Of a stretch of 38,667 nucleotides of DNA, positions 1 to 7,845 are shown in pieces; the first letter of the stretch is position 1, and the number at the start of each line of letters is the position of its first letter. The stretch is from Alphaproteobacteria bacterium (GTDB taxonomy: Bacteria > Pseudomonadota > Alphaproteobacteria > UBA9655). Location of the stretch: positions 1 to 38,667 of the forward strand of contig JAIEMB010000029.1 in assembly GCA_019752515.1 (NCBI GenBank). Reading direction: 5' to 3'. Below the pieces are notes generated by a model, which searched no databases, was not told where the DNA came from, and saw only the letters and a list, made by a program, of their open reading frames with translations. Made by a program: the position numbers and the translations under genes.

Positions 1-52
1 ATGGCTTGGGCTATGTGAGAAACTCCACCTGTAAATATGCGCATATAGGCTC

Positions 53-68
53 CTAAAATTGATTTTAG
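53..68. terminator. Short hairpin at the left edge
   Basis: A 7-bp perfect stem, CTAAAAT/ATTTTAG with a 2-nt loop, lies just before a T-rich run (CCTTTTT). It could end a plus-strand gene truncated by the window edge (an open frame from base 3 stops at 54-56) or sit downstream of the minus-strand GNAT gene. The stem is AT-only and the loop very small, so it is a weak terminator candidate. Nothing else was seen in bases 1-91. Confidence 0.3.
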
Positions 69-91
69 AAAACCTTTTTAACACATTCTAA

Positions 92-604
92 TCAATTTTT
101 ATATGTTGTCGGGTGGTAAGCAACAGAACTACCATAGGAGACGGGTTTGCAGTGAGAGGTGATGCCACCTCCATCAGGAATATAACCCCTTTTAACATAG
201 AGTTTTTGGGCCTTTCCGTAGTCAGAAGAAAGCCCAACACCTATCCCAACGATAGAGCTTTTTGTATAGGCTTCCGTTTCCGCCAGATCTAGTAAGGTCG
301 AGGCAACCCCCTGCTTTCTAAATTTAGGTATAACATTTAAATCACAAATCTCCGGAATATCTTCTTCGCGAAAAGGCGCATAATCTGATTGCCATTTCAA
401 TGTCACATATCCTGCAAAAGTCGCTGCCTTAAAAGCAACCCAAATGCACCTTTTTTTATGCTCTTGTTCTTCAAAATATTTTTCATATGTAGAAGCTGGT
501 TTACTCCACCCGATTTCAACAAAGGAAGAAACAATGAGAGGGATGTCATCTTGGGAGAGGGATTTAAAGACGAGATCATTCACATTTATACCCAAATTCT
601 CCAT
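92..604 (-). CDS. GNAT family N-acetyltransferase
   Basis: A cytosolic acetyl-CoA-dependent N-acetyltransferase of unknown substrate, 170 residues from the chosen ATG. The acetyl-CoA-binding motif A is visible around residues 91-104 (VIPKFRKQGVASTLLD, matching the R/Q-x-x-G-x-G/A signature), followed by a C-terminal motif B region with YVKRGY, the usual strand carrying the conserved Tyr and Gly. The ATG at 604 is preferred over an in-frame GTG at 613 because AAGGGG lies about 8 nt upstream of it. The gene overlaps the end of the Nudix gene by 29 nt and so is probably translationally coupled to it as the last gene of a SET-Nudix-GNAT cassette. The family call is firm; the substrate cannot be read from sequence. 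Confidence 0.85.
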   Translation of the reverse strand: MENLGINVNDLVFKSLSQDDIPLIVSSFVEIGWSKPASTYEKYFEEQEHKKRCIWVAFKAATFAGYVTLKWQSDYAPFREEDIPEICDLNVIPKFRKQGVASTLLDLAETEAYTKSSIVGIGVGLSSDYGKAQKLYVKRGYIPDGGGITSHCKPVSYGSSVAYHPTTYKN

Positions 605-1037
605 AAGCCTCACCCCTTACATACTTTTCAACACCAAATCGAACAACTGGAATAATGGGTTCAGGTAGATGATTTACATCAAACCAATCCATAGCATCAT
701 GAAGGCGAGATTCTTTGTTTATTGGCTCTCCCTCAAAATTCTCTGCAACAAAAAAGAAGCTGATGTCTTTCCAAATGAGCTCAGGATTTTGGAAGTCGGG
801 TGCTTTTACAACTATAATAGTACCAAGGTGAGGATTCACTTGTAGCCCAACTTCTTCATAAGTTTCTCGAACGGCTGTTTGGAGAGGTGATTCATTCTCT
901 TCCATCTTCCCAATAGGACAATGCCAATGGCCCGACCATAGAGGTGCCCAATCTGCTCTCCTTAAAAGAAGGATTTTTTGATTCCGTAAAATGATCATAT
1001 TGGGGCAGAGCACAAAGGAGTGGAGAGCTTGAGTCAT
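576..1037 (-). CDS. Nudix hydrolase
   Basis: Hydrolyses a nucleoside diphosphate linked to another moiety, with Mg2+. The complete Nudix box GX5EX7REUXEEXGU is present at about residues 43-65 (GKMEENE, seven residues, RETYEEVGL), so metal-binding glutamates are intact. It is about 153 residues, a single-domain size. The ATG at 1037 is chosen because AGAAGAA lies just upstream; an in-frame ATG at 1070 would add 11 Arg-rich residues and overlap the SET gene. It sits 10 bp after the SET gene and overlaps the GNAT gene by 29 nt. The sequence resembles the ADP-ribose/8-oxo-dGTP type of housecleaning Nudix enzymes, but substrate cannot be assigned from the box alone. Confidence 0.85.
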   Translation of the reverse strand: MTQALHSFVLCPNMIILRNQKILLLRRADWAPLWSGHWHCPIGKMEENESPLQTAVRETYEEVGLQVNPHLGTIIVVKAPDFQNPELIWKDISFFFVAENFEGEPINKESRLHDAMDWFDVNHLPEPIIPVVRFGVEKYVRGEAYGEFGYKCE

Positions 1038-1047
1038 AATTCTTCTT

Positions 1048-1440
1048 CTAGCACTTCTGAGATTTCTCATAATAAGCTTCTTTTAAATGTTCTGGTTCGT
1101 TAAGTTCATTATAATCTACGAGAATTTCTTCTCCGGCTTTGATGTCGCAAATTGCGACCAGTTTCTTTTCAGGGGTTATTGAAACGTTTGGATTATGGGA
1201 ATGGTTTAAGAACCAACCAATTTCCATGCGATCAAACCTTTCTGGACATAAACATTCCTCATCATTTAGGAAAATACAGTATTTAAGAAAATCGCTTGGA
1301 ATATCTTTTGTGATCATTTTTCGTGGAGAATGGGCCCCAGAAAAAATTTGTGTACCCTTCAGTATATTGTGTGTTGCAAATACGCCTATACCACTAATTT
1401 CTGAGGGTCCTAAAATAAATGAAAACTCCGTCCATTCCAT
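1048..1440 (-). CDS. SET-domain protein (putative lysine methyltransferase)
   Basis: A small stand-alone SET domain, 130 residues. Seen in order: GIGVFA at 17-22 (the SET N-terminal GxG motif), FLNHSHNPN at 78-85 (the RFxNHSxxPN S-adenosylmethionine-binding motif with Asn79, His80), and GEEILVDYN at 103-111 (the GEEL...DY catalytic motif with Tyr110). All core residues for a SAM-dependent protein lysine methyltransferase are therefore present. The ATG at 1440 follows GGAG at an 8-nt spacing; an upstream in-frame start at 1506 would add 22 hydrophobic/basic residues and has no better ribosome binding site. It heads the SET-Nudix-GNAT cassette. Bacterial single-domain SET proteins can act on bacterial proteins or, in intracellular bacteria, on host targets; no secretion signal is evident if the 1440 start is right. 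Confidence 0.8.
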   Translation of the reverse strand: MEWTEFSFILGPSEISGIGVFATHNILKGTQIFSGAHSPRKMITKDIPSDFLKYCIFLNDEECLCPERFDRMEIGWFLNHSHNPNVSITPEKKLVAICDIKAGEEILVDYNELNEPEHLKEAYYEKSQKC

Positions 1441-1720
1441 AGCAATTCTCCATAAGCTTCTCCTCAAAATGAATGAAAGCTTCAATAATAACGATTTCTT
1501 TGTCAAGCTAATCTAAGAGATGAGAAATGTTAAGGTAAAATTGATTGCGTGAACAAGGGCTTTGTCTAAGCTTAATAGAGCTTTTATGGAAAAATCAATT
1601 TATAATGCCTTTCTATAATATTCTAAATTTTTAAAAACTTCATTTTAGAAGAGGCCTTGTGTGTATATTCATGCTAGATTTCTAAAAGTTAAATTCATCC
1701 TACCTTATCATATTTAACAT

Positions 1721-2563
1721 CTAAAACGCTGCTCTAATATCTAACTCTTTTATAAAATGTTTCTTGTAGCTCAATGCTAATTCAACAAACCATTCAGGTG
1801 ATTGTCCGTCCTCGACGGACCAAATACTTGCAAGGATTGCTTGAGAAAAAGCCCAAGCAATTACACGATTTTGCTCGAAGCCTAACCTAGAACAAACTAT
1901 GTCAACACGGCGTTTTATGAATTCTGGATTTTGATGATAACCCATCGGATTCCGCAAGAAAGCGCCCACTTCATAGGCGGGGTCACCCACGTATCCTTTA
2001 GGGTCAATAGCAAGCCATCCTCGCGTTTCATCATAAAGGACATTGTCATGGTGGAGATCCCCATGGAGGAGAATAGGTATGCTCTGAGACGCAATCAATT
2101 GATCATAGAGAAATTGGGCCTCTCTTACTAAATCATGCGGAATTTGAGAATTGCCCGAATTAAGATAACGTGTGAAGCCAACATTAAAATTCAAAATGGA
2201 CGGATAGGTTCCGAGAGTTGTTCTATGAGAATGCAGCTTTTCAATCACGTCACAAAGAATGTGGGAAGCTTGTTCATCCTGTCCTTTTAGAACCGGTTCA
2301 GAAAGATGTGTGCCAGGCATAGCTCTTTCTAGCAAAGTTGCACACCCTTCTTCTTGTAGTAACCGTACAGCCCCATGACCCTCATAGTGCTTAAGGACGG
2401 AAGCGGTCCTTTCATCACCCTCTTCACGAGCTATTTTTAAAATGCAAGATTGTTTACGCCACTTCACTTTGGCAATAAGTCCCGTCTGTGTTTGAAGCGG
2501 TTTTTCTTCAAGCGTTAAGTCCCATTGGAAAAGGTATTTTTGAAGGTTTGTCGCGTTCATCAT
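1721..2563 (-). CDS. APH(6)/HUR-like phosphotransferase
   Basis: A kinase of the aminoglycoside/hydroxyurea resistance phosphotransferase family, about 280 residues. The catalytic loop HGDLHHDNVL (167-176) carries the Brenner-type Asp and Asn, and the metal-binding Asp187 lies in IDPKGYVGDPAYE, a signature seen in APH(6) streptomycin kinases and their relatives. The chosen start is one of two adjacent ATGs (2563, 2560); an in-frame TTG at 2581 would overlap the nudC stop. It directly follows nudC, so the two are likely cotranscribed. Many chromosomal family members have no proven resistance role and may phosphorylate a metabolite, so the family is certain but antibiotic resistance is not. Confidence 0.8.
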   Translation of the reverse strand: MMNATNLQKYLFQWDLTLEEKPLQTQTGLIAKVKWRKQSCILKIAREEGDERTASVLKHYEGHGAVRLLQEEGCATLLERAMPGTHLSEPVLKGQDEQASHILCDVIEKLHSHRTTLGTYPSILNFNVGFTRYLNSGNSQIPHDLVREAQFLYDQLIASQSIPILLHGDLHHDNVLYDETRGWLAIDPKGYVGDPAYEVGAFLRNPMGYHQNPEFIKRRVDIVCSRLGFEQNRVIAWAFSQAILASIWSVEDGQSPEWFVELALSYKKHFIKELDIRAAF

Positions 2564-2573
2564 CTTGCGGTTC

Positions 2574-3377
2574 TTATGCAAGACAGCTCTCTATGAGTTG
2601 CCTTGAGATACTAGCATGGGACGGAAGTTCTGGTAAGTGGTCGAGACTAAACCAGCCTGCATCTTCTAATTCATTTCGGTCGATTTTAATTTCGCCACTT
2701 ACATAAGTGGCCTTAAAGCCAATCATAAAGTTATCGGGAAAGGGCCAACTTTGGCTCCCAAAATAGGATAAATCTGTTATTTCTAGACCGACTTCTTCTT
2801 TTACTTCTCTGTGTGCAGCCAATTCTGCTGTTTCTCCCATATCAATAAATCCTGCGATTGCACTGTAAAATCCAGGCTTAAAGTTGGCAGATCTTGCGAG
2901 TAAAATTTCATGATTGCGTTGAACCAGAACCATGACTGCTGGAGAAAACTTAGGGAAAAAGGAAAGGTCGCAAGCCAAACATTTCTTTTCAATGCTCTCA
3001 GGTTCTTTTAGAACCTTATGACCACATTTGCTGCAATACTGGAGTTTTTCGTCCCAAGCAAGCCATTGAATGGCCTTCAAAATAAAGTTGGTGGTGCTCT
3101 GTCCCTCGAGAGATGCTAAAAGACTTCTTTCATCAGAAATATAAAAACCCCTCTCGAAAAGGTGTTCAAGTGAGCTGGTTCTTTGACATTTTACGATAAG
3201 GACTGAATCAGAAAGGTAGACCTTTGTAAGGGCAAGCTTAAGGCGCTTTAAAGTTGGTTCAAAGGGAAGAAAAGATAGCAAAGTTTGTGTTTCCACGAGA
3301 ATGCCCTCATCTGTGAAGAATAGGGCTTGAGAAGTTGAATAAGATGAATCCAACTGAGGAAACTCAATGGCTCTCAT
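2574..3377 (-). CDS. nudC: NAD(+)/NADH pyrophosphatase NudC
   Basis: Cleaves NADH (and NAD caps on RNA in characterised members) to NMNH and AMP. At 267 residues it has the full NudC architecture: a poorly conserved N-terminal domain, a zinc ribbon with Cys115, Cys118, Cys133 and Cys136, then a Nudix domain with the box at about 176-198 (GFIDMGE, seven residues, REVKEEVGL), followed by SQSWPFP at 208-214, the NudC-specific signature (usually SQPWPFP) that separates this subfamily from other Nudix proteins. Start is ATG at 3377. The APH-like kinase gene begins within about 11 bp of the stop, suggesting one transcript. High confidence in function. Confidence 0.93.
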   Translation of the reverse strand: MRAIEFPQLDSSYSTSQALFFTDEGILVETQTLLSFLPFEPTLKRLKLALTKVYLSDSVLIVKCQRTSSLEHLFERGFYISDERSLLASLEGQSTTNFILKAIQWLAWDEKLQYCSKCGHKVLKEPESIEKKCLACDLSFFPKFSPAVMVLVQRNHEILLARSANFKPGFYSAIAGFIDMGETAELAAHREVKEEVGLEITDLSYFGSQSWPFPDNFMIGFKATYVSGEIKIDRNELEDAGWFSLDHLPELPSHASISRQLIESCLA

Positions 3378-3484
3378 GATCTCACTCTGCGTGGCAATTC
3401 GCCCTTACTGGGAATAAGAAAGGAATGGGCGTTTTGATTCATGACTTTCTTATCATAACGACTTCTTCTCGTTCAGAAAAGGAA

Positions 3485-4681
3485 TTATTCCTTTGAAAAA
3501 CCCATAAGATCACGATTTTGAATTACAAAAAATAATGTTATGGCGGTCATGATAATAAACATATTTATAATAATTCCAATATTCTGAAAGGATCCTTCGT
3601 AAAAATAACCAGCGAATTGTAAGCAGATTGATGCAAAAATGAGACGTCCCCCTTGGAGAATGGCTGATACTTTGCCCTTTGCTTCAGACATAAAATTAAC
3701 ACACAAGGGCTGAAGAATGACGCTTGGGATAATCCCAGCTATAATAAAAGGAAGAAAGGCAAGCGTAATGACAAGCGGGTTCATGCTATTCACGTAAGTT
3801 ACCCAAGCAAAAATGAGGAGGCCTATAATATAGAGTTGAGCTGAAAAGAGGAGCATTTTTTTCTGATCGTATCTGCGCACAACAAGGCCAAAACTTAAGG
3901 TTCCTACAGCAAAAACAAAGGCCAAAACCCCTTGATAATAGCCAAAATGGGAGAGGCTAACGTTGAATGCTTCCATATAGAGTAAAGGTGACATGCCCAC
4001 AAAAATCCAATAAGGTACAAAACTAAAGACAATGTGTCCAATTAACAACATCAAGGGTCGCGATTGAAAAATAGGGAAGTATCCACGCAAAGAAAGGATT
4101 TCTTTTTGATCAGGGAGTTTGTAATGGGGGATAAAAAGGACAGTCATCAGAAGTACGATAAGCCCTAAAAATAAGAGAGTTTTAAAATTTCCCTGCCAAT
4201 GAAAATAAAGAGTTATGTAACTTCCCACAACAGGGGCAAGCCCTACAGAAAGATTCAAAACTCCATTCAGTATGGCAAATAAAGTCTGCTGTTTTTTAAG
4301 AGAATATGCATCCGCAATGATTAAAAAAGGAAGGATCGCAGGGGCAGCTATGCCTACGCCTTGTAGAAAACGGCCTACGAGGAGAAAGGCATAAAACTGA
4401 CCCCATAAACACAAGATACTCCCAATAATAAATGTCATAAGCCCGAGTAACATGATGGGTTTGCGACCGTAATGATCAGCAAGCCCTCCGACAAAGAATA
4501 GACTTAAACAATACCCCATAAAGTTAATGGAGAGTAAAGCCTCGACCCAAAACGGCGACAAGTTAAACTGGCTTTGGAGCTCGGGAAAACTCGGAACAAA
4601 AATATCGAATTCTATTCCGGCTAAGAGATCCATCAGAATAATGGTCATAAAGACCATACTTTTAGTAATCACTTGTTTCAT
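3485..4681 (-). CDS. MFS transporter, Bcr/CflA-type drug exporter
   Basis: An inner-membrane proton-coupled exporter of the major facilitator superfamily, 398 residues with about 12 hydrophobic segments. The N-terminal half shows FVPSFPELQSQF after helix 1 and the MFS motif A GGLADHYGRKP in the first cytoplasmic loop, as in the drug:H+ antiporter-1 family (Bcr/CflA). The second-half loop motif GLVVRRYDQKK is also present. Substrate is not predictable. It lies upstream of nudC with a gap of about 107 bp and is divergent from the sensor kinase gene; the shared intergenic region holds a 25-bp palindrome that might be an operator. Confidence 0.82.
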   Translation of the reverse strand: MKQVITKSMVFMTIILMDLLAGIEFDIFVPSFPELQSQFNLSPFWVEALLSINFMGYCLSLFFVGGLADHYGRKPIMLLGLMTFIIGSILCLWGQFYAFLLVGRFLQGVGIAAPAILPFLIIADAYSLKKQQTLFAILNGVLNLSVGLAPVVGSYITLYFHWQGNFKTLLFLGLIVLLMTVLFIPHYKLPDQKEILSLRGYFPIFQSRPLMLLIGHIVFSFVPYWIFVGMSPLLYMEAFNVSLSHFGYYQGVLAFVFAVGTLSFGLVVRRYDQKKMLLFSAQLYIIGLLIFAWVTYVNSMNPLVITLAFLPFIIAGIIPSVILQPLCVNFMSEAKGKVSAILQGGRLIFASICLQFAGYFYEGSFQNIGIIINMFIIMTAITLFFVIQNRDLMGFSKE

Positions 4682-4830
4682 CGTCTTATTTCTTAATTTT
4701 AGATCACACCGTTTTCGAGCAAGGTATATCCAGGATTTAGTTTATCAAATTTTTTGAGTTTTTTTCATCCTTTATTGGATTTCTGCCATTTTTTAATCAA
4801 ACGGATGTTTTCTAAATCCTTTGGTTGGTT

Positions 4831-4855
4831 CATTTTATATTTGAAATATAAAATG
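4831..4855. promoter_or_regulatory. Perfect palindrome, candidate operator
   Basis: Arms CATTTTATATTT (4831-4842) and AAATATAAAATG (4844-4855) flank a single central G, giving 12 perfect base pairs in the middle of the divergent region. The right arm plus TC recurs at 5010-5023. A dimeric regulator site for the MFS gene, the kinase gene or both would fit, but no regulator gene is adjacent. Confidence 0.4.
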
Positions 4856-5001
4856 TCATTATAGAAAGGTTCTTCTTAAATTTTTCATACAGTAAAGGAG
4901 TATCCTTTTTTCTATGCGATCTGAGGATGCAGATGATCTTAACTAAGCCAGTTTATTCCCTTGCGTATGATTAGGCTATTAAATATTTTTCAAAGAAATA
5001 T

Positions 5002-5024
5002 CGACAAATAAATATAAAATGTCG
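5002..5024. promoter_or_regulatory. Second half-site with CGACA/TGTCG inverted repeat
   Basis: The 14-mer AAATATAAAATGTC at 5010-5023 repeats the right arm (and next two bases) of the 4831-4855 palindrome. It is itself enclosed by CGACA (5002-5006) and TGTCG (5020-5024). It lies about 105 bp before the kinase start codon. A second binding site of the same regulator is the simplest reading, although AT-rich sequence can generate such similarity. Confidence 0.3.
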
Positions 5025-5128
5025 TAACATGTTTTCACTAAATTATATCTATAACTTTTAAAGAATAGAGAATAATTGATAAATTTAAACCTTTAATTGC
5101 ATTGTCAAATATTAATAAAGGAAATGAT

Positions 5129-6625
5129 ATGTCAAATAAACTCCTTGACGATATCAATTTATATAAACTATTTTTTGAGCACTCTATAGCTCACAAATGG
5201 GTACGTTCTATAGACGGTAAATATTTGCTCGTGAATCAAAGTTATGCAGATGCATTTCCTTTAAAAAAAGAAGAAATAATAGGTAAAACTAATTTTCAAC
5301 TCATGTCACAAGAGTTGGCAAAGAGTTTTGCCAAAGAGGATGCGGAGGTTATAAAAAATGGGCTACCCACCATACAGGAAGTGACTCACTTCTTCCAAGG
5401 TAGAGATCTTACTTTTTTAGTCTTGAAGTTTCCGTTGTTTGACGAAAACCAAAAGGTCTGTGCAATCGCAGGCTCAGCGACAGACCTTACAAATGAAAAG
5501 CTTTTTTGGCAAAATCTGAAGCAGAAAGAAAATCTCCTCTCATCTTTGATCCACGGTATGGGAGAAGGCCTTCTCTTTTTTGATACTAATGGCAATCTCG
5601 AGGTTATTAATCCCGAGGCAAGCAAAATACTTGAACCTTTTGACTTGCCTAAAGTTATTAAGGACCCTCAGTCTCATCTTCAGTTCTTTCTGCTAAAAGG
5701 AAAAAAAGATAAGAAACCTCTCCCCGCTAAATCTCTTCCTTGGGCACAAGCCTTAAGAGGCTATCCTATAAGAGATATGGAGCTTGAAATAAAAGGTTTA
5801 AAAAATTGTGTGTCTCTTCAAATTAGTGTTACAGCTATGCCTGTTAAAAATCATAATGATGAAATGTTAGGAGCTGTAGCTGTATTTAGAGATATTACCG
5901 AAAGTAATATAATTACAGAGCGAATGCATAAGCAATCAGAAGAGTTAAAGCTAAAGAATGAGGCTTTAGAACAATTTTCCTATTTTGTGACCCATGATTT
6001 ACGTGAACCACTCAGGACAATTAATTCTTTTCTCCATCTTTTGCAAAAGGAACTAGCTTCTAATAGCACCGCTATCATAAATACTTACATGCAATTCATT
6101 CAAGAAGCAGGACTAAGAATAGATAATATGATTAACGATCTATTTAAACTTTGCTTGGTTGGAACCCATATCACTTTTAAAAAGGTAAATTTAGAACTTT
6201 GCTTGAAAAAAGCTATCGATTCTTTGAGGGTGTGTCTTACTGAAAGTAGAGCAAAAATCCATTGTGGCCCCTTGCCTATCGTAAAAGGTGATGAAACCAG
6301 TTTGGCCCTTCTTTTTCAAAATCTTATTGCTAATGCCGTAAAATTTCAAAATAAGGAATTTCCTGAAATTTTTATCACTGTTGAAGAAGGAAAGAATGAT
6401 TACATTATTGGCGTTAAGGACAACGGAATTGGAATAGACGCTCGTTATAAAAAACAGATTTTTCTTCCTTTTAAACGTGCTCCCTTAAACCATTCTTTTA
6501 AAGGATCAGGGATAGGTCTTGCCCTCTGCAAGAAAATTGTTGAAGCACACAACTCTGAAATATGGGTTGAGTCGCGAAAAGGCAAGGGCGCTCACTTTAA
6601 ATTTAAATTAAAAAAAGCAACTTAA
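5129..6625 (+). CDS. PAS-domain sensor histidine kinase (orphan)
   Basis: A soluble two-component sensor kinase of 498 residues without membrane segments, so it probably senses a cytoplasmic signal. In order: PAS domain 1 (about residues 10-125, ending SATDLTNEK), PAS domain 2 (about 130-270, ending VFRDITESN), a short coiled linker, the HisKA dimerisation helix with phospho-acceptor His289 in VTHDLREPLR, and the HATPase domain with N box NLIANAVKFQN, G1 box DNGIGID and G2 box GSGIGLALCKKI. The H-box context resembles the phytochrome-type HisKA group. The ATG at 5129 follows AAAGGA at a proper distance; an upstream TTG at 5102 lacks one. No response regulator gene is adjacent, so the partner must be elsewhere. 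Confidence 0.88.
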   Translation: MSNKLLDDINLYKLFFEHSIAHKWVRSIDGKYLLVNQSYADAFPLKKEEIIGKTNFQLMSQELAKSFAKEDAEVIKNGLPTIQEVTHFFQGRDLTFLVLKFPLFDENQKVCAIAGSATDLTNEKLFWQNLKQKENLLSSLIHGMGEGLLFFDTNGNLEVINPEASKILEPFDLPKVIKDPQSHLQFFLLKGKKDKKPLPAKSLPWAQALRGYPIRDMELEIKGLKNCVSLQISVTAMPVKNHNDEMLGAVAVFRDITESNIITERMHKQSEELKLKNEALEQFSYFVTHDLREPLRTINSFLHLLQKELASNSTAIINTYMQFIQEAGLRIDNMINDLFKLCLVGTHITFKKVNLELCLKKAIDSLRVCLTESRAKIHCGPLPIVKGDETSLALLFQNLIANAVKFQNKEFPEIFITVEEGKNDYIIGVKDNGIGIDARYKKQIFLPFKRAPLNHSFKGSGIGLALCKKIVEAHNSEIWVESRKGKGAHFKFKLKKAT

Positions 6626-6825
6626 ACTTCCTTAATCGCAGTCTGGTTATGAGCCAGAAAGCATATTGAGCGAGAATAAGCTTTTGCGAAATTATCAATC
6701 TTTAATCCATAAATGATTCTTTACAATGGAAGGCGAATAGAAGCCATTTATTAAACTGTATTTTTAATAATGTGTTTTTTATCATTATCTCAGAGGAATT
6801 GTTCATGAATATAGGAGGGAAGAAA

Positions 6826-7071
6826 ATGATAAAAAATAAGGAACAGAAGGATCCAAAAGAAGAAAGCAGAAATGAACCTATCCCAAAGGAGAAAAAAATA
6901 AAAGAGCCGCGCACCCCTATTCGTCCTGAAAACCTGGCAGATCCTTGTGTTCCCCTCATTGCGGAAGATCCGAAAAACCCTCGAGAGCCTCATCCTAATG
7001 AAGAGAGAGAGATTATAGTTTCTAAAAATAAGAGCCCTACTGTAGGAATGGTTTGGAGTTTTCTAGGATAA
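6826..7071 (+). CDS. Short charged Pro/Glu/Lys-rich protein, unrecognised
   Basis: About 82 residues, predicted disordered: dense in Lys, Glu and Pro with repeated short phrases such as KEPRTPIRPE, EDPKNPREP and NPREPHPNEE. It has no signal peptide or membrane segment and ends in VGMVWSFLG. The ATG at 6826 is chosen because AGGAGG lies exactly 7 nt upstream, the strongest ribosome binding site in the area; an ATG at 6805 (AGAGGA upstream) would add seven residues. The strong site supports it as a real gene. It stands alone between the sensor kinase and the RipA-like gene. I do not recognise a family. Confidence 0.55.
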   Translation: MIKNKEQKDPKEESRNEPIPKEKKIKEPRTPIRPENLADPCVPLIAEDPKNPREPHPNEEREIIVSKNKSPTVGMVWSFLG

Positions 7072-7186
7072 TTCGGGTGTAAGAACAAGGTTGCGCCATT
7101 TTTTATGGGACAAAGACTTTGGGTCATGAGGGAGGATCTTGCACTTATCCTCATCTTCACAAAAAAAAGCTTATGGATAGGTCGTG

Positions 7187-7672
7187 ATGTCTCAATTTAT
7201 TACACTCACAACAGAAAAAGATAAGCAAGTTCTCATGGAGCAGTATAAACTCTTATTAGAATCTATCCATAAGTTGAATGATGTACGTGAAATTGCTAAT
7301 AGTTTTTGGATAGCTCTTAATAGTGCTCTTATAAGCATGGCTGCCTATATTCGGGATTCACAAAGTGTTGGGGGTGAGCAGAAGTCTTTTCTTCTCATTA
7401 CGGTGCTCATTTTTGGCTTTGTTTTAACTCTTTCTTGGCTAAGTTATCTTTGGTCAATAAAGAGAAATATTGAAATACGAAACGATCTAACAATTGAATT
7501 TGAGAAATATTTTCCAGCTAAGGTTTTTACTTCTCTCATGAGAAAAGCAGGCAAGGAAGAAAATTGGAGTTCGATGGTTCTTAAGGAAATGTTTGTTCCC
7601 CTTGCCTTTTTAATAGGCTACATCTTTTTTGCCTCTCTATTATGTATTTCCCCCGGAGCTGTAGTTCCCTGA
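7187..7672 (+). CDS. RipA-like small integral membrane protein
   Basis: 161 residues with an N-terminal soluble helix (MEQYKLLLESIHKLND), then a first helix pair (about residues 45-95) and a C-terminal hydrophobic segment (LAFLIGYIFFASLLCIS). The pattern 'EQYKLL...I..R...NSFWIALNSALIS' followed by 'LSWLSYLWSIKRNIEIRNDLTIEFEKYFPAKVF' regions (quoted here in parts) resembles the RipA family of octameric membrane proteins known from intracellular bacteria such as Francisella. The relationship is from remembered pattern only. ATG 7187 is preferred to the overlapping GTG at 7184. It is followed by a strong inverted repeat at 7756-7795 and has no operon partner. Function in this family is poorly defined; a role in membrane homeostasis is inference. 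Confidence 0.55.
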   Translation: MSQFITLTTEKDKQVLMEQYKLLLESIHKLNDVREIANSFWIALNSALISMAAYIRDSQSVGGEQKSFLLITVLIFGFVLTLSWLSYLWSIKRNIEIRNDLTIEFEKYFPAKVFTSLMRKAGKEENWSSMVLKEMFVPLAFLIGYIFFASLLCISPGAVVP

Positions 7673-7755
7673 TAAAGAAACTAAATAAATGGATGTTCTT
7701 TATATGTTCTTAAAGTGCATTTTTTTCTTTAATTAAAAAATAAAAAAGTAAATTA

Positions 7756-7795
7756 CCAAGTTAGGAAATCATTGAAATTAAACTTCCTAACTTGG
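7756..7795 (-). terminator. Terminator hairpin downstream of the KGG-repeat gene
   Basis: A perfect 12-bp stem, CCAAGTTAGGAA (7756-7767) with TTCCTAACTTGG (7784-7795), and a 16-nt loop. Read on the minus strand it is followed by a T-rich tract (positions about 7755 down to 7730), as expected of an intrinsic terminator for the KGG-repeat gene. It lies between two convergent genes and may also stop the RipA-like transcript. Confidence 0.75.
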
Positions 7796-7845
7796 CGACC
7801 CCTTAGTCAAATATGTAAATTTTCATCTTCCTTATTATTTTTATT

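Larger units (their letters stand above)
4682..5128. other. Divergent intergenic region between MFS exporter and sensor kinase
   Basis: This 447-bp AT-rich stretch holds no credible gene. It must contain the promoters for the minus-strand MFS gene and the plus-strand kinase gene. The only ordered structures seen are the 25-bp palindrome at 4831-4855 and the smaller inverted repeat at 5002-5024, which share the 14-mer AAATATAAAATGTC. Because the region is so AT-rich, no single -10/-35 pair stands out. Confidence 0.6.

Noticed and set aside
1-56. Open frame from base 3 to a stop at 54-56 on the plus strand, possibly the end of a gene cut by the window edge
   Set aside because: Only 17 codons are visible and they match no family I recognise.
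3478-3494. Palindrome AAAGGAAT-T-ATTCCTTT at the MFS stop as a terminator
   Set aside because: Single-base loop and AT-rich stem; overlaps the stop codon without a T-run.
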